This document shows positions 36,886 through 44,921 of a stretch of DNA of 64,000 nt, piece by piece; within the stretch, counting starts at the first letter, position 1; each line of letters opens with the position of its first letter. The position numbers and the translations under genes are program-made. This DNA comes from Sinorhizobium sp. A49 (GTDB taxonomy: Bacteria > Pseudomonadota > Alphaproteobacteria > Rhizobiales > Rhizobiaceae), in contig NZ_MUNW01000052.1 in the NCBI RefSeq assembly GCF_002002725.1, positions 1 through 64,000 of the forward strand, given 5' to 3'. The notes beneath the pieces were generated by a model that worked only from the letters and a program-made list of their open reading frames with translations, searched no databases and had not been told where the DNA came from.

Positions 36886-37571
36886 GCCTTGCCTCTCCGT
36901 TCCCAAGCCTTCACGAGCGCCGTCACAATTTCGTCGGGTGTCTTGTCGCCATCGAGCGCGATGCGTTCCCATTCGTCGGCCGTAGAGCGCGGGAGCCCCT
37001 CGCTCATCACATCTGTCTCGCTCAGCTGATCAAGCGCGACATCCTCAAAGTCGTCGGCACTATCCCAGGGTCGGGCGAGAAACGACCGCTTGACGAACTC
37101 ATCGTAGCTTTCCGCATCGAGTTGCGCGTCTTCCGGACGCAGCCAAGCAAGCTTACGCGCTACGCGATCGTCGCGCTCGACCATCAGTGCCAACGCGCGC
37201 CATGCATTCTGCCGCTCGCTGCCGCGAGGGCCAACCAGCATCAACTGGAGATCGAGACTCTGGTTAGCGCTCAGATAGGAGCGCGCGACCACGCACTGGT
37301 TGCGGTAGCGCCTGAGCGTCTCCCGGACAGCCTCGAGCGTCGGAACGTCCGGCAGCAAGCCAAGCACGATAGCGTAACGCCCGATGGTGATGGCGACCTT
37401 TTCAGGAGGCAGGTCGGTCGGGTTTAGGGTGGTCGCAGATGTCTCGCCGCCACAGAAGACGCTCCCGGCAAGCTCGGGCCGATCCTCGACATTGAGGGCT
37501 ACCTCTTTGGCTGAAGCCCGGAGCCGCTCTGCAAAATCCCACAAAGAAGGCGACAATAATGCTTCGCTCAT
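36882..37571 (-). CDS. Middle component of the ABC-3C/Lamassu system (LmuC-like)
   Basis: A 229-residue protein without enzyme motifs. An N-terminal helical part is followed by LGLLPDVPTLEAVRETLRRYR, then SLDLQLMLVGPRG, then WRALALMVERDDRVARKLAWL, ending in an acidic and helical tail. The segment with a conserved Trp and a VERDD-RKL-WL pattern resembles the small accessory proteins between effector and SMC genes in three-component ABC systems. Both ends overlap the neighbours by ATGA (36882-36885 and 37568-37571), so the three proteins are made in a fixed ratio. It probably bridges effector and ATPase. The assignment rests mainly on context. Confidence 0.75.
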   Translation of the reverse strand: MSEALLSPSLWDFAERLRASAKEVALNVEDRPELAGSVFCGGETSATTLNPTDLPPEKVAITIGRYAIVLGLLPDVPTLEAVRETLRRYRNQCVVARSYLSANQSLDLQLMLVGPRGSERQNAWRALALMVERDDRVARKLAWLRPEDAQLDAESYDEFVKRSFLARPWDSADDFEDVALDQLSETDVMSEGLPRSTADEWERIALDGDKTPDEIVTALVKAWERRGKA

Positions 37572-40072
37572 GCGGGCTCCTCCACCTTCTGTATGGCGGC
37601 CGTCAGGCGGGCGAAATGCCGGTTCTCTACGTCAGCCAGCGTTGCCGAAAGCGCATCCGCACCGGTCTCGACCGCATTGCTGAACGCGGCGCTAATCCAC
37701 ATCACTACCGGGCCCGACCCGTCGGTCTCGGTGAATGCAGGCTGACCGGACTCGACCTGCGCAAAAGGTATTTCCGCGCGCTTGGCCAATTCGATCGTCC
37801 CCTGAACAGTGAGGATAACGAAATTGGTCTGCCACATAAAGCTACCGGCACACAGGGGCATGGCTTTGCCGTTGATCAGGTCAGCGGCGCAACCGTGACC
37901 TGTCCATTCGGTTGCTCCACCTCGCCGCCTGCGCAGATTGCCCGGCCGGGTGCTGTTGGGTGCAGTAGCCTCCCAGGACGATGCGATTGCCAGCGAAACG
38001 GCAGTGCCACAAATAATCGCCGGGAGCTTGTTGGGACCAACCAGCACCTGGGCGGCATCGAGGTCGTCATCCTCGTCGGTGGCGCAGACCATCAGCCGCA
38101 GGAAGTGGTTGAGCAATGCGGGGTCATCCTCGAACGCATCGCGCCAGTCGTCCCACGTATCAGCCATCATTTGTCTCAGGTCGGGTGCGATCGCCAACCC
38201 GACAGCGCGACCGGGATCGGCGCCTGTTCGCAGAAACTCAGCAAGATGCTGATGCAGGCAGTTGAGTATCCATCGGTCAAGCCATTCATGAAGCTGGCGG
38301 CCCAAGCGAACGGCTGAGATCGTCTCAGGATTTTGCGCAGCGCCACCAGGGTTTCCGCCTACGATCCTCGGTGTGCTCATGCCCGCGGCGTGCAGCGAAT
38401 CAGCGCTTAGCCGGCGCACATGGTCACGCCAGTGGGCGGGATCGGCATGCAACGTTACCTGTCTGGCGTGGCAAGCCATACGCAGGATAGCGCTAGTAAC
38501 GGGTCCTAGGTCAGCGGGCTCGCCTGGAAGGATCACCTCGTAGAGCCGGTCGGCGTCCCATGGTTCGGCAATGTTCTCCTTAGAAAGAGCCCCCGACCAT
38601 CGAATGTCGCTGCCGACGACACGTAGCTGGAAACTGACGGGAAGATTAGCAGCCGCCTGACGCTGACGCCGACGGGACAGGGGGATGTCTTCCAACTTCG
38701 CCCGTTCATCAAAAAAGGCGCGCGCTTTGTTGGACAAGGTCGGCACGAGCGTGGCATCGCCGTGCCGCTGGAGCCACTCGCTGTGGGTAGTTTCGTAATC
38801 ACCCAGCACATCGATGAAGGGCCGTCTAGCCTCGGCGCGTTTCGGACCACGTCGAATGATTACCTCGTCAGCTTCAATCCGAGTTCCCTCGCAGTCGAGC
38901 AAGAATGCCGGCTGTCCCGCATCAGGGGTGTATGCCTCGACTCGTGTGACGTTTTGGCCATGAATGTGGGTGAACCGCCACTGGTCCGAGGTCTCACAGG
39001 CCTTGATCGTCGCAAAGGCAGCTAGCCTATTAAGCGCCGACGTGTTCACAGTAAAAATTTCGGGATGCTCGGTCTGAAGGGTGAGCTGGACCCCCGGCCG
39101 AAGACGTCGAGCTACTTCACCGACAAGGCCAATGGCTTCGATGCGCTCTCGGATCTCGGCCTCATATACCGCGTACATGTCGAAAGGAACAGCGTTTGTC
39201 TGGGCATCGCGCGCCCTAGCGTCGATAGCGACCAAGTCGCCGGCAATCTCTTGGATGCCAGGATGTTCCGCGATCAGGCGGATCATAGCTCGATGGTCAA
39301 AATCGCGTGAGGCGGCGGCGACGAAATCAATTAGCCCACCATCGCCATTGCCACTTATGAAGAAACGTGGCGTTGGCCGCGCCGCGAACTCGGCTGTCGG
39401 CACTCCAGCGTCAGACCAGTAACTGGTATCGGCTATTGCACGGATCGTCTCCCTCGGTTCCAGGCCGAATCCAATCGCGAGAAAGACCATGTCAAAGCGG
39501 TCGCTGAGATTCTGCGCAGGTCCGCCACCGGGGGCATTGTCGAGACGGTCATAAATAATCTCATAAGTCGTACCGACCCCACGGATTTGCTTGACCTGGT
39601 GACCGGTCCGCTTCTCAAGCCGTCCGGCCACGCGGCCAGCTATATCTTCGAACTCGAGGACAACATCCTGCCTTACGCTTCGAGACGCACCTGCCTCCCA
39701 ATCAAGAATCGGCAGGTTGGCTATCGCGTCGGTTGCGTCATCGCGCGGCCAGTCATAAATGTGCGGGTCGAGTTTGCGACGGGCGGTCGCGGACTGAAGC
39801 GGCACCAACTCTCGGGCGGTTTCGAATAGAACAACACGCCCCGCGGACGCGAGCGCGGCAGCGGCAGCGGCAGTGAGACCCGCCGCACCTGCGCCGATGA
39901 CGGCGATCTGCGGAGCGTTCTGCAAATAGCCGAGCTCGTGCAAAGCGTGCACCAGAGACAATGCACGAACCTGTTGCGAGTAGAAGGTGATGCGCCTGTC
40001 GAAACAGCCAAGGACGTACAACTTGGGCCGGTCTCGTACCGTCGCGCCTTCAATAATGTCGGATGGCCTCAA
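37568..40072 (-). CDS. FAD/NAD(P)-binding effector of a Lamassu/ABC-3C-type system (FMO-like LmuA)
   Basis: An 834-residue protein, first gene of the triplet. Residues about 56-90 form an FAD-binding Rossmann start (IAVIGAGAAGLTAAAAAAL, then VVLFETARELVPLQ). LDPHIYDWP and later FLAIGFGLEP and FFISGNGDGG complete an FMO/pyridine-nucleotide-oxidoreductase-like region to about residue 260. The rest (~570 residues) has no motif I recognise. Its C-terminal end (WISAAFSNAVETGADAL) may be the part docking to the middle protein. TTG 40072 is the only start keeping the conserved N-terminus. A flavin effector could act by NAD(P)H depletion or oxidation. Activity is unproven. Confidence 0.8.
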   Translation of the reverse strand: MRPSDIIEGATVRDRPKLYVLGCFDRRITFYSQQVRALSLVHALHELGYLQNAPQIAVIGAGAAGLTAAAAAALASAGRVVLFETARELVPLQSATARRKLDPHIYDWPRDDATDAIANLPILDWEAGASRSVRQDVVLEFEDIAGRVAGRLEKRTGHQVKQIRGVGTTYEIIYDRLDNAPGGGPAQNLSDRFDMVFLAIGFGLEPRETIRAIADTSYWSDAGVPTAEFAARPTPRFFISGNGDGGLIDFVAAASRDFDHRAMIRLIAEHPGIQEIAGDLVAIDARARDAQTNAVPFDMYAVYEAEIRERIEAIGLVGEVARRLRPGVQLTLQTEHPEIFTVNTSALNRLAAFATIKACETSDQWRFTHIHGQNVTRVEAYTPDAGQPAFLLDCEGTRIEADEVIIRRGPKRAEARRPFIDVLGDYETTHSEWLQRHGDATLVPTLSNKARAFFDERAKLEDIPLSRRRQRQAAANLPVSFQLRVVGSDIRWSGALSKENIAEPWDADRLYEVILPGEPADLGPVTSAILRMACHARQVTLHADPAHWRDHVRRLSADSLHAAGMSTPRIVGGNPGGAAQNPETISAVRLGRQLHEWLDRWILNCLHQHLAEFLRTGADPGRAVGLAIAPDLRQMMADTWDDWRDAFEDDPALLNHFLRLMVCATDEDDDLDAAQVLVGPNKLPAIICGTAVSLAIASSWEATAPNSTRPGNLRRRRGGATEWTGHGCAADLINGKAMPLCAGSFMWQTNFVILTVQGTIELAKRAEIPFAQVESGQPAFTETDGSGPVVMWISAAFSNAVETGADALSATLADVENRHFARLTAAIQKVEEPA

Positions 40073-40402
40073 CGCTTAAACCGTGGCCACGTGTTGCCAT
40101 GCGTCAAGCCCCCGGCACAAACCACTTTCATCCTCTGCCCCTTCAAATCCCACCTCTATCTTTGCGCAGCGGTCGTGCAATAGACCAGCTCAAACCACTG
40201 TCTAGCTCAATCGAGAGGTGTCGCACAGGACATTGCACCTAAATTCTGCGTTGTTTGGTCAATTCAGGGGTTGCAAGCGTGGAGACTGGTTGAGGCGGCG
40301 CTGTGGATGGCTAAATCGATGAGGGGTCGAATGTCCGCAGTTGGAGCGAAGCACGACCGCCACACTCAGTTGTATCCTTTTGGCGCCAAAAACATATGGT
40401 CG
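40073..40402. other. Promoter region of the Lamassu-type operon; mcrC 3' flank
   Basis: The 330 bases between the end of mcrC and the start of the FAD-effector gene have no credible gene. A small plus-strand frame at 40271-40582 runs into mcrC on the other strand and lacks a ribosome-binding site. A minus-strand promoter for the triplet must lie here or read through from mcrBC. I saw no strong operator-like symmetry. Confidence 0.5.
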
Positions 40403-41512
40403 CTAACTGTCAATTTTCCGAACGATCGCTTCGGCCGGCTCGCGCATTGTGTGGGCGGCGTTCAACTTCCCGCGCAACGTCAAGAGTCCAAGAAGCTGCG
40501 TTTCAATATCTCGCCAGGGAGCCGAAAGATTGAGCGTCGCGATCGTTACTTCATGCCCTTGAATGATGAAACGTTCCTCTAGTCGAGCGCCGCCGCATGG
40601 ATAGAGTAGCATTCCTTCAACTTGCGCGAATGATGAGCCGGTTGCGGCTGCATTCTTGAGATAGCTAAACAGCTGATAGAGATTTCCGGAATGGAAGCTT
40701 TCCGTGCCGTGGTAGACTTGAAGTGCGTTGGCATAGTATTTCGTATCGATGATTATGCATCGCTTCCTACCACGCAAAAACACGTCGGCACGCATGTTGG
40801 GCAATCGCCCGGAGCTACCGGTGAGGCGGATAGCATCCCAATGAATTGTGAGCGGCTCGACGATAAAGTCCCGTTGCTCGGCGCTATAGAAGTTTCGAAC
40901 GAATTCCTCGAAGACCCTCGCCATCTTGCGCTCGTCACGCAGGATATCGTGAAAAACAAAGCCGCCGCCGCTCGGATCAGGCAATAGGCATTCGAATGCC
41001 AGCTCCGCCACCTTAATCAAGAAATGATAGTAGGCGTTGTTTCGATGGAGTTGGACTCGAGCAAACGTCGAGCGGTCAAGCCGGATATCACTTATATCGG
41101 GCATCCGGCGAGCGAGCAACTGAAGCTCATGGGCCAATCCGCGATCGATCGTAGGTACACGTGCCAGCCGTTTCAGCGATGCTTTCAGTACCCGGTTATG
41201 AAGTAAATCGTAGCTGAGTTCATCGAATTCGCATTGCAATCGTCGAACGTTTCGCGCCCGCAACCGCAACGTCGGTCCGAGCTCTATGCGACCTCGAACG
41301 GTGGCAAGCTCTCCTTGTTGCAATTGGTAGCCGCGATCTAGACCGCGCCGCATAATCGTACGCACGCCGTTGAGTAGTACGCGCGCAAGCAAGTTCGGCA
41401 GGTCGGGGCTCTCTAGACCGCCGACTGGAATGGTTTTCGCCTCCTCGAACCGGTTCCAGGCATAGCAGAACAGATAGTAGATGTTCTCGATAGGGATCAG
41501 CGGAGCACTCAT
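40403..41512 (-). CDS. mcrC: McrC: nuclease subunit of an McrBC-type type IV restriction system
   Basis: A 369-residue McrC. The start ATG 41512 gives the family's opening IPIENIYYLFCYAW and overlaps the mcrB stop by ATGA. The PD-(D/E)xK nuclease core is visible as MRADVFL (metal Asp) and IIIDTKYY (Asp-x-Lys) near residues 240-260, preceded by the VFEEFVRNFY helix. It cuts DNA when loaded by the McrB GTPase ring on modified sites. Complete and in the right order. Confidence 0.9.
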   Translation of the reverse strand: MSAPLIPIENIYYLFCYAWNRFEEAKTIPVGGLESPDLPNLLARVLLNGVRTIMRRGLDRGYQLQQGELATVRGRIELGPTLRLRARNVRRLQCEFDELSYDLLHNRVLKASLKRLARVPTIDRGLAHELQLLARRMPDISDIRLDRSTFARVQLHRNNAYYHFLIKVAELAFECLLPDPSGGGFVFHDILRDERKMARVFEEFVRNFYSAEQRDFIVEPLTIHWDAIRLTGSSGRLPNMRADVFLRGRKRCIIIDTKYYANALQVYHGTESFHSGNLYQLFSYLKNAAATGSSFAQVEGMLLYPCGGARLEERFIIQGHEVTIATLNLSAPWRDIETQLLGLLTLRGKLNAAHTMREPAEAIVRKIDS

Positions 41513-43749
41513 AACGGCGCCAAGAGCTGAGTTTCCCAAGTGTCCGCTCTGCTAGGCGCGTCGAACCAATATTCGCGCAACAAAGGAACAATCTCCGTCC
41601 TGATGACGCGCGCGTACCAGGCGTCGTCACTCTCATCCCCCATAGGTCCTCCGCAAAAGAAACTGTGTCCAATGGCGAAGCCTGGGCCTAGGTTGGAAAC
41701 GTCTTCGATAATCTCTTTATTGAGCGCGCCTATGCGGTGGATAAGAATATCCACAAGCGTATGTCTAACTCCCATCCCCGTTAACTGGTCCCGGAATTTA
41801 GGCGCTTCAAGGTTTGGCGCAATGTTGATGAAGGCAAACCGCCGCCGAAGTGCGTAATCCACCACAGCAAGCGAGCGATCGGCCGTGTTCATCAGCCCCA
41901 TGATATGAACATTGGTGGGCACATGAAACGGGACCTTTCCGGATGCGAGGGGCATAGCCCACTTTGGATCACGCTTATCGCTTTCGATGAGGAGCATGAG
42001 CTCACCAAGGATTTTGCTCAGATTTCCCCGGTTGATCTCGTCGATCACAAACACATAGGTATTGTTGGGATCCGCCTCAGCCCGCCTGCAAAACTCGACA
42101 AACTTCCCAGGACGCAACTCGAATCCAGTCGCTGTGGGACGAAACCCTTCGACAAAATCCTCATATGAATAGGATTGGTGAAACTGGACAAAGCCGAGCC
42201 GTGTGCGGTCTTGGGAGCCCATTAGGGCAGACGCCAGTTTCTGCGCGGCAAACGATTTGCCAACACCTGGAGGCCCTTGCAGAATGATATTCTTCTTTGC
42301 CGCCCACAAAAGTAGGATACCCTCAGCGTCCGCGCGGCTTAAGAAGAGCGCATCAAGAGCATCGTCGAGGGAATATGGCGCTATGCCTTCCTCTGTCTCC
42401 CCCGGCGCGTCCAATGAGACATGTGGTAGGCTTTTTCCTGCGAAAGCCTCGTAGGCACGATTCAAGATCGAAAGAAGCGTGGGGGTCGCCTCAGTCAGAT
42501 AAGCGCCCTGATTGAGACCGCGGCGACTGTTGTAGAACAATCCCTTCGCACCACTCTCAGCGAGTTCCCGCAGCTCTGACGAAAAAGGTTCGGTTTCAAG
42601 AAATGAGTTGCGGGGAAGGGGCGGATCCAACACTTCATGATTACTTAATCCAATACGAAAAGCGGGCTGACCTGCCCATTCGCTGCCCTCTAAGCCGACA
42701 AAACTGGAATCGGCGGTAGACTCTGCTATCGATACGCCGGAAATCGCTTCATTGTCGGTCAGGTGAAAGACCACATCGCCAGCTCTCACCTGCAGCATGT
42801 TCGCGTATATGTTTTTGCCATCCTTGGAGCGTTGCGGCGACCACAATGCGCGCCCTAGTGCATTCTCACCAGCCAATCTATCTGGGCGGCCGGTAACGAT
42901 CGTTTTCTCGATCCAGAAGCGCAAAGCGCTCGGTTCAGCGTTATCGCCATATAGGTTGGACCACGAGCTGTGGTTACGGAACCAATCGATATCTTGAGGC
43001 TCGTCGAAAAAAGCAAACGCAATCAATTTGTCGGCTAACTCGTGATCCGGATGTATCTCCCAGATTGTCGGGCGATACGTATAGAAATACCAATCTCGTG
43101 GCTCAAACTCTTCGTCCCAAGAAACTGCTACTCGCTCGCCATCGCCCGGATTCGCGGCGATCACGCCGCGTGCTTCGAGGCGCATCACCGAAACGTTATG
43201 GTTTCGGTTGTCGAATGGCAGATTTAGTCGCCTAACAAAAGCGGCTTTGATTGCAATGCGGTCGCCCACCTTCATGGCACGCACCGCGGTGGCTTCGTTC
43301 TCCTTAGGAGAGCTGATTTCCCAAGTGCCTTCCTTTAAAAACCGTTGCACTTGGTCATCGGTACCGCCGCCGACAGATCCCCCAACAAACCAGTAGCTAT
43401 CGCCAGCGTCGAGCTCGATACTCGGCGATTGTCTGTCCCCGCTCCTGAATTGACCGTATTGCCCGAGCCACGCACGGGAATTCGCAATGCGATTAAGTGG
43501 ATCGTTTGAGTTCGGAAACAGAGTACGGAAACGTTCCCCGCCATTCCGCGCGTCAACACGCAAATCATCAAGCGCCGTTTTGAGCTGCCTAAACTGGTCA
43601 TCGTCAAAAGCAGCGTCGAGATCGCTGTGCGAACTCCCAAGCGCTGCTATCTCCTTCTCAATCTTCCTCACCGCCGCTGATCGTGTATTGACGCTATTGA
43701 CGTTTCCACCACGACGACGCAGCCAATCACGAAACTCGTCATTTTTCAT
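41509..43749 (-). CDS. mcrB: McrB-like GTPase with an EVE-like recognition domain
   Basis: A 746-residue McrB-family AAA+ motor. Walker A GPPGVGKS lies at about 492-499, Walker B is FVIDEINRGNLSKI, and the GTP-type NTADRS motif is followed by the arginine finger region DYALRRRFAF. The N-terminal half is not the E. coli McrB DNA-binding domain. It contains a region around 290-350 (RALWSPQRSKDGKNIYANML, GDVVFHL, AISGVSIAES) that matches the EVE/PUA-like fold used to read modified bases. A preceding ~200-residue part is unassigned. Modified-cytosine or similar specificity is likely, but the exact mark is unknown. Confidence 0.9.
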   Translation of the reverse strand: MKNDEFRDWLRRRGGNVNSVNTRSAAVRKIEKEIAALGSSHSDLDAAFDDDQFRQLKTALDDLRVDARNGGERFRTLFPNSNDPLNRIANSRAWLGQYGQFRSGDRQSPSIELDAGDSYWFVGGSVGGGTDDQVQRFLKEGTWEISSPKENEATAVRAMKVGDRIAIKAAFVRRLNLPFDNRNHNVSVMRLEARGVIAANPGDGERVAVSWDEEFEPRDWYFYTYRPTIWEIHPDHELADKLIAFAFFDEPQDIDWFRNHSSWSNLYGDNAEPSALRFWIEKTIVTGRPDRLAGENALGRALWSPQRSKDGKNIYANMLQVRAGDVVFHLTDNEAISGVSIAESTADSSFVGLEGSEWAGQPAFRIGLSNHEVLDPPLPRNSFLETEPFSSELRELAESGAKGLFYNSRRGLNQGAYLTEATPTLLSILNRAYEAFAGKSLPHVSLDAPGETEEGIAPYSLDDALDALFLSRADAEGILLLWAAKKNIILQGPPGVGKSFAAQKLASALMGSQDRTRLGFVQFHQSYSYEDFVEGFRPTATGFELRPGKFVEFCRRAEADPNNTYVFVIDEINRGNLSKILGELMLLIESDKRDPKWAMPLASGKVPFHVPTNVHIMGLMNTADRSLAVVDYALRRRFAFINIAPNLEAPKFRDQLTGMGVRHTLVDILIHRIGALNKEIIEDVSNLGPGFAIGHSFFCGGPMGDESDDAWYARVIRTEIVPLLREYWFDAPSRADTWETQLLAPL

Positions 43750-44533
43750 CCACTAATCCCTCACGACTCGGCCAGGATTGCCGAAAAGCTCGACAAGTAT
43801 ACACACGCCCATGGTCGGCCATAGCGGATTTCGGGATCCGTTTGTTGGTATCCATGATCTCGCAGCTAAGTGAAAATGGAACGAGATTAGAAGCTGTCAC
43901 TCTATTCTCACACAGATAGTTGTCGGTGCTGAAGGAACTGAAAACTAACGCTGGCGCTCGAATCCTGCATCCTAAGTGTCTTCTCGCAGCACGAGACCGT
44001 ACCGCGGCCCCCCCCCATCCAGTGGTAACTGTCTGTAGCGCATCACATATCGGCGAGCTGCGATTTCTAAGATCCGCTGGCAGAATGCAGAAATATGATT
44101 TTATTCATCAATATCAAATAGATAGTCGGAATGCTCGCTTTCCTTGTCGCGGCGCCGACGCATCGGAATTTCATTTGGGTTCTATCCGTAGCGCATGTAG
44201 CGCACTTTGATCTAATACCTCTTTAAACTCGGTTCTTTCAGATTTTTCGTTTTTTCCTTTGCTAGCGCGCTACATCGACTACAGCTTCATTTTTCAACTT
44301 ATTTCTAACACAGACGAATAGATATACACGGATACACATAACCTTCTCCCAAGCTTTGTGGCATAGCGCCATAAGGAGGGCTGCGCTGCGGATGCGCTAC
44401 AATGCGCTACGCAATTAACCTAGAGATTATTATTTCGAATTCGGCGTCAGTTTTACATAACCAAATTGGCAAGAGTCGCAATTTGGTGGAAACTGCGGCT
44501 CATCGTCCGACTAGTAACGACCAGGAGGCGGCA
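43750..44533. other. AT-rich gap with repeated GTAGCGCA: candidate replication origin
   Basis: No gene is supported in these ~780 bases. GTAGCGCA occurs at 44035-44042, 44188-44195 and 44197-44204 in one orientation. Its complement TGCGCTAC occurs at 44393-44400 and 44403-44410, and a partial copy at 44267-44273 lies within the palindrome TAGCGCGCTA. The two tandem pairs (9 and 10 bp period) face each other across ~190 bp of very AT-rich DNA. This is the layout of an iteron origin, directly beside the helicase gene and an HTH gene. mcrB transcription also starts from this side. Confidence 0.6.
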
Positions 44534-44824
44534 GTGGACACCGAAGCATTGACCCTCACACAGATTTCCGCCCGGCTCGGTTTGCAGCGCCGACAAGTGC
44601 AGAATCTCGCGGCAAAACGCCAATGGCCGCGAAAGCGCTTTTTCGCAAAAATGATGGTTTACCTCGTTCCAAAGGTGGAGCTTTTCGACCATGGCGACAA
44701 CCGCCGCTACTCCCGGCGGCTTGAAAAATCGGTTGTCGCCCGTATCGAGAAAAGTGCGAGCGAGCGCCAGGAAAGGAGTGACGAAGCCGACGCCGCCCAG
44801 CCTTCAAGGCCTATCACAAAATAG
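44534..44824 (+). CDS. Small HTH DNA-binding protein
   Basis: A 96-residue protein and the only plus-strand gene of the element. I start it at GTG 44534 because AGGAGG lies 5 bases upstream; an ATG at 44402 gives a longer frame without a ribosome-binding site and would run over the repeats. Residues about 5-50 (LTLTQISARLGLQRRQVQNLAAKRQWPRKR) form a MerR/excisionase-like helix-turn-helix. The Arg/Lys/Ser-rich tail looks disordered. Next to the repeat region it could bind the repeats and control replication or excision. Confidence 0.6.
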   Translation: MDTEALTLTQISARLGLQRRQVQNLAAKRQWPRKRFFAKMMVYLVPKVELFDHGDNRRYSRRLEKSVVARIEKSASERQERSDEADAAQPSRPITK

Positions 44825-44921
44825 GGCGATAGATTGAAGTGCGCCAAAGTTGAGCCCTGGGCTTGGGCTATCATGAGATTTCGAAGCAACATGCGCCCCG
44901 TGCGTGTGCGCCCCTGATCCG

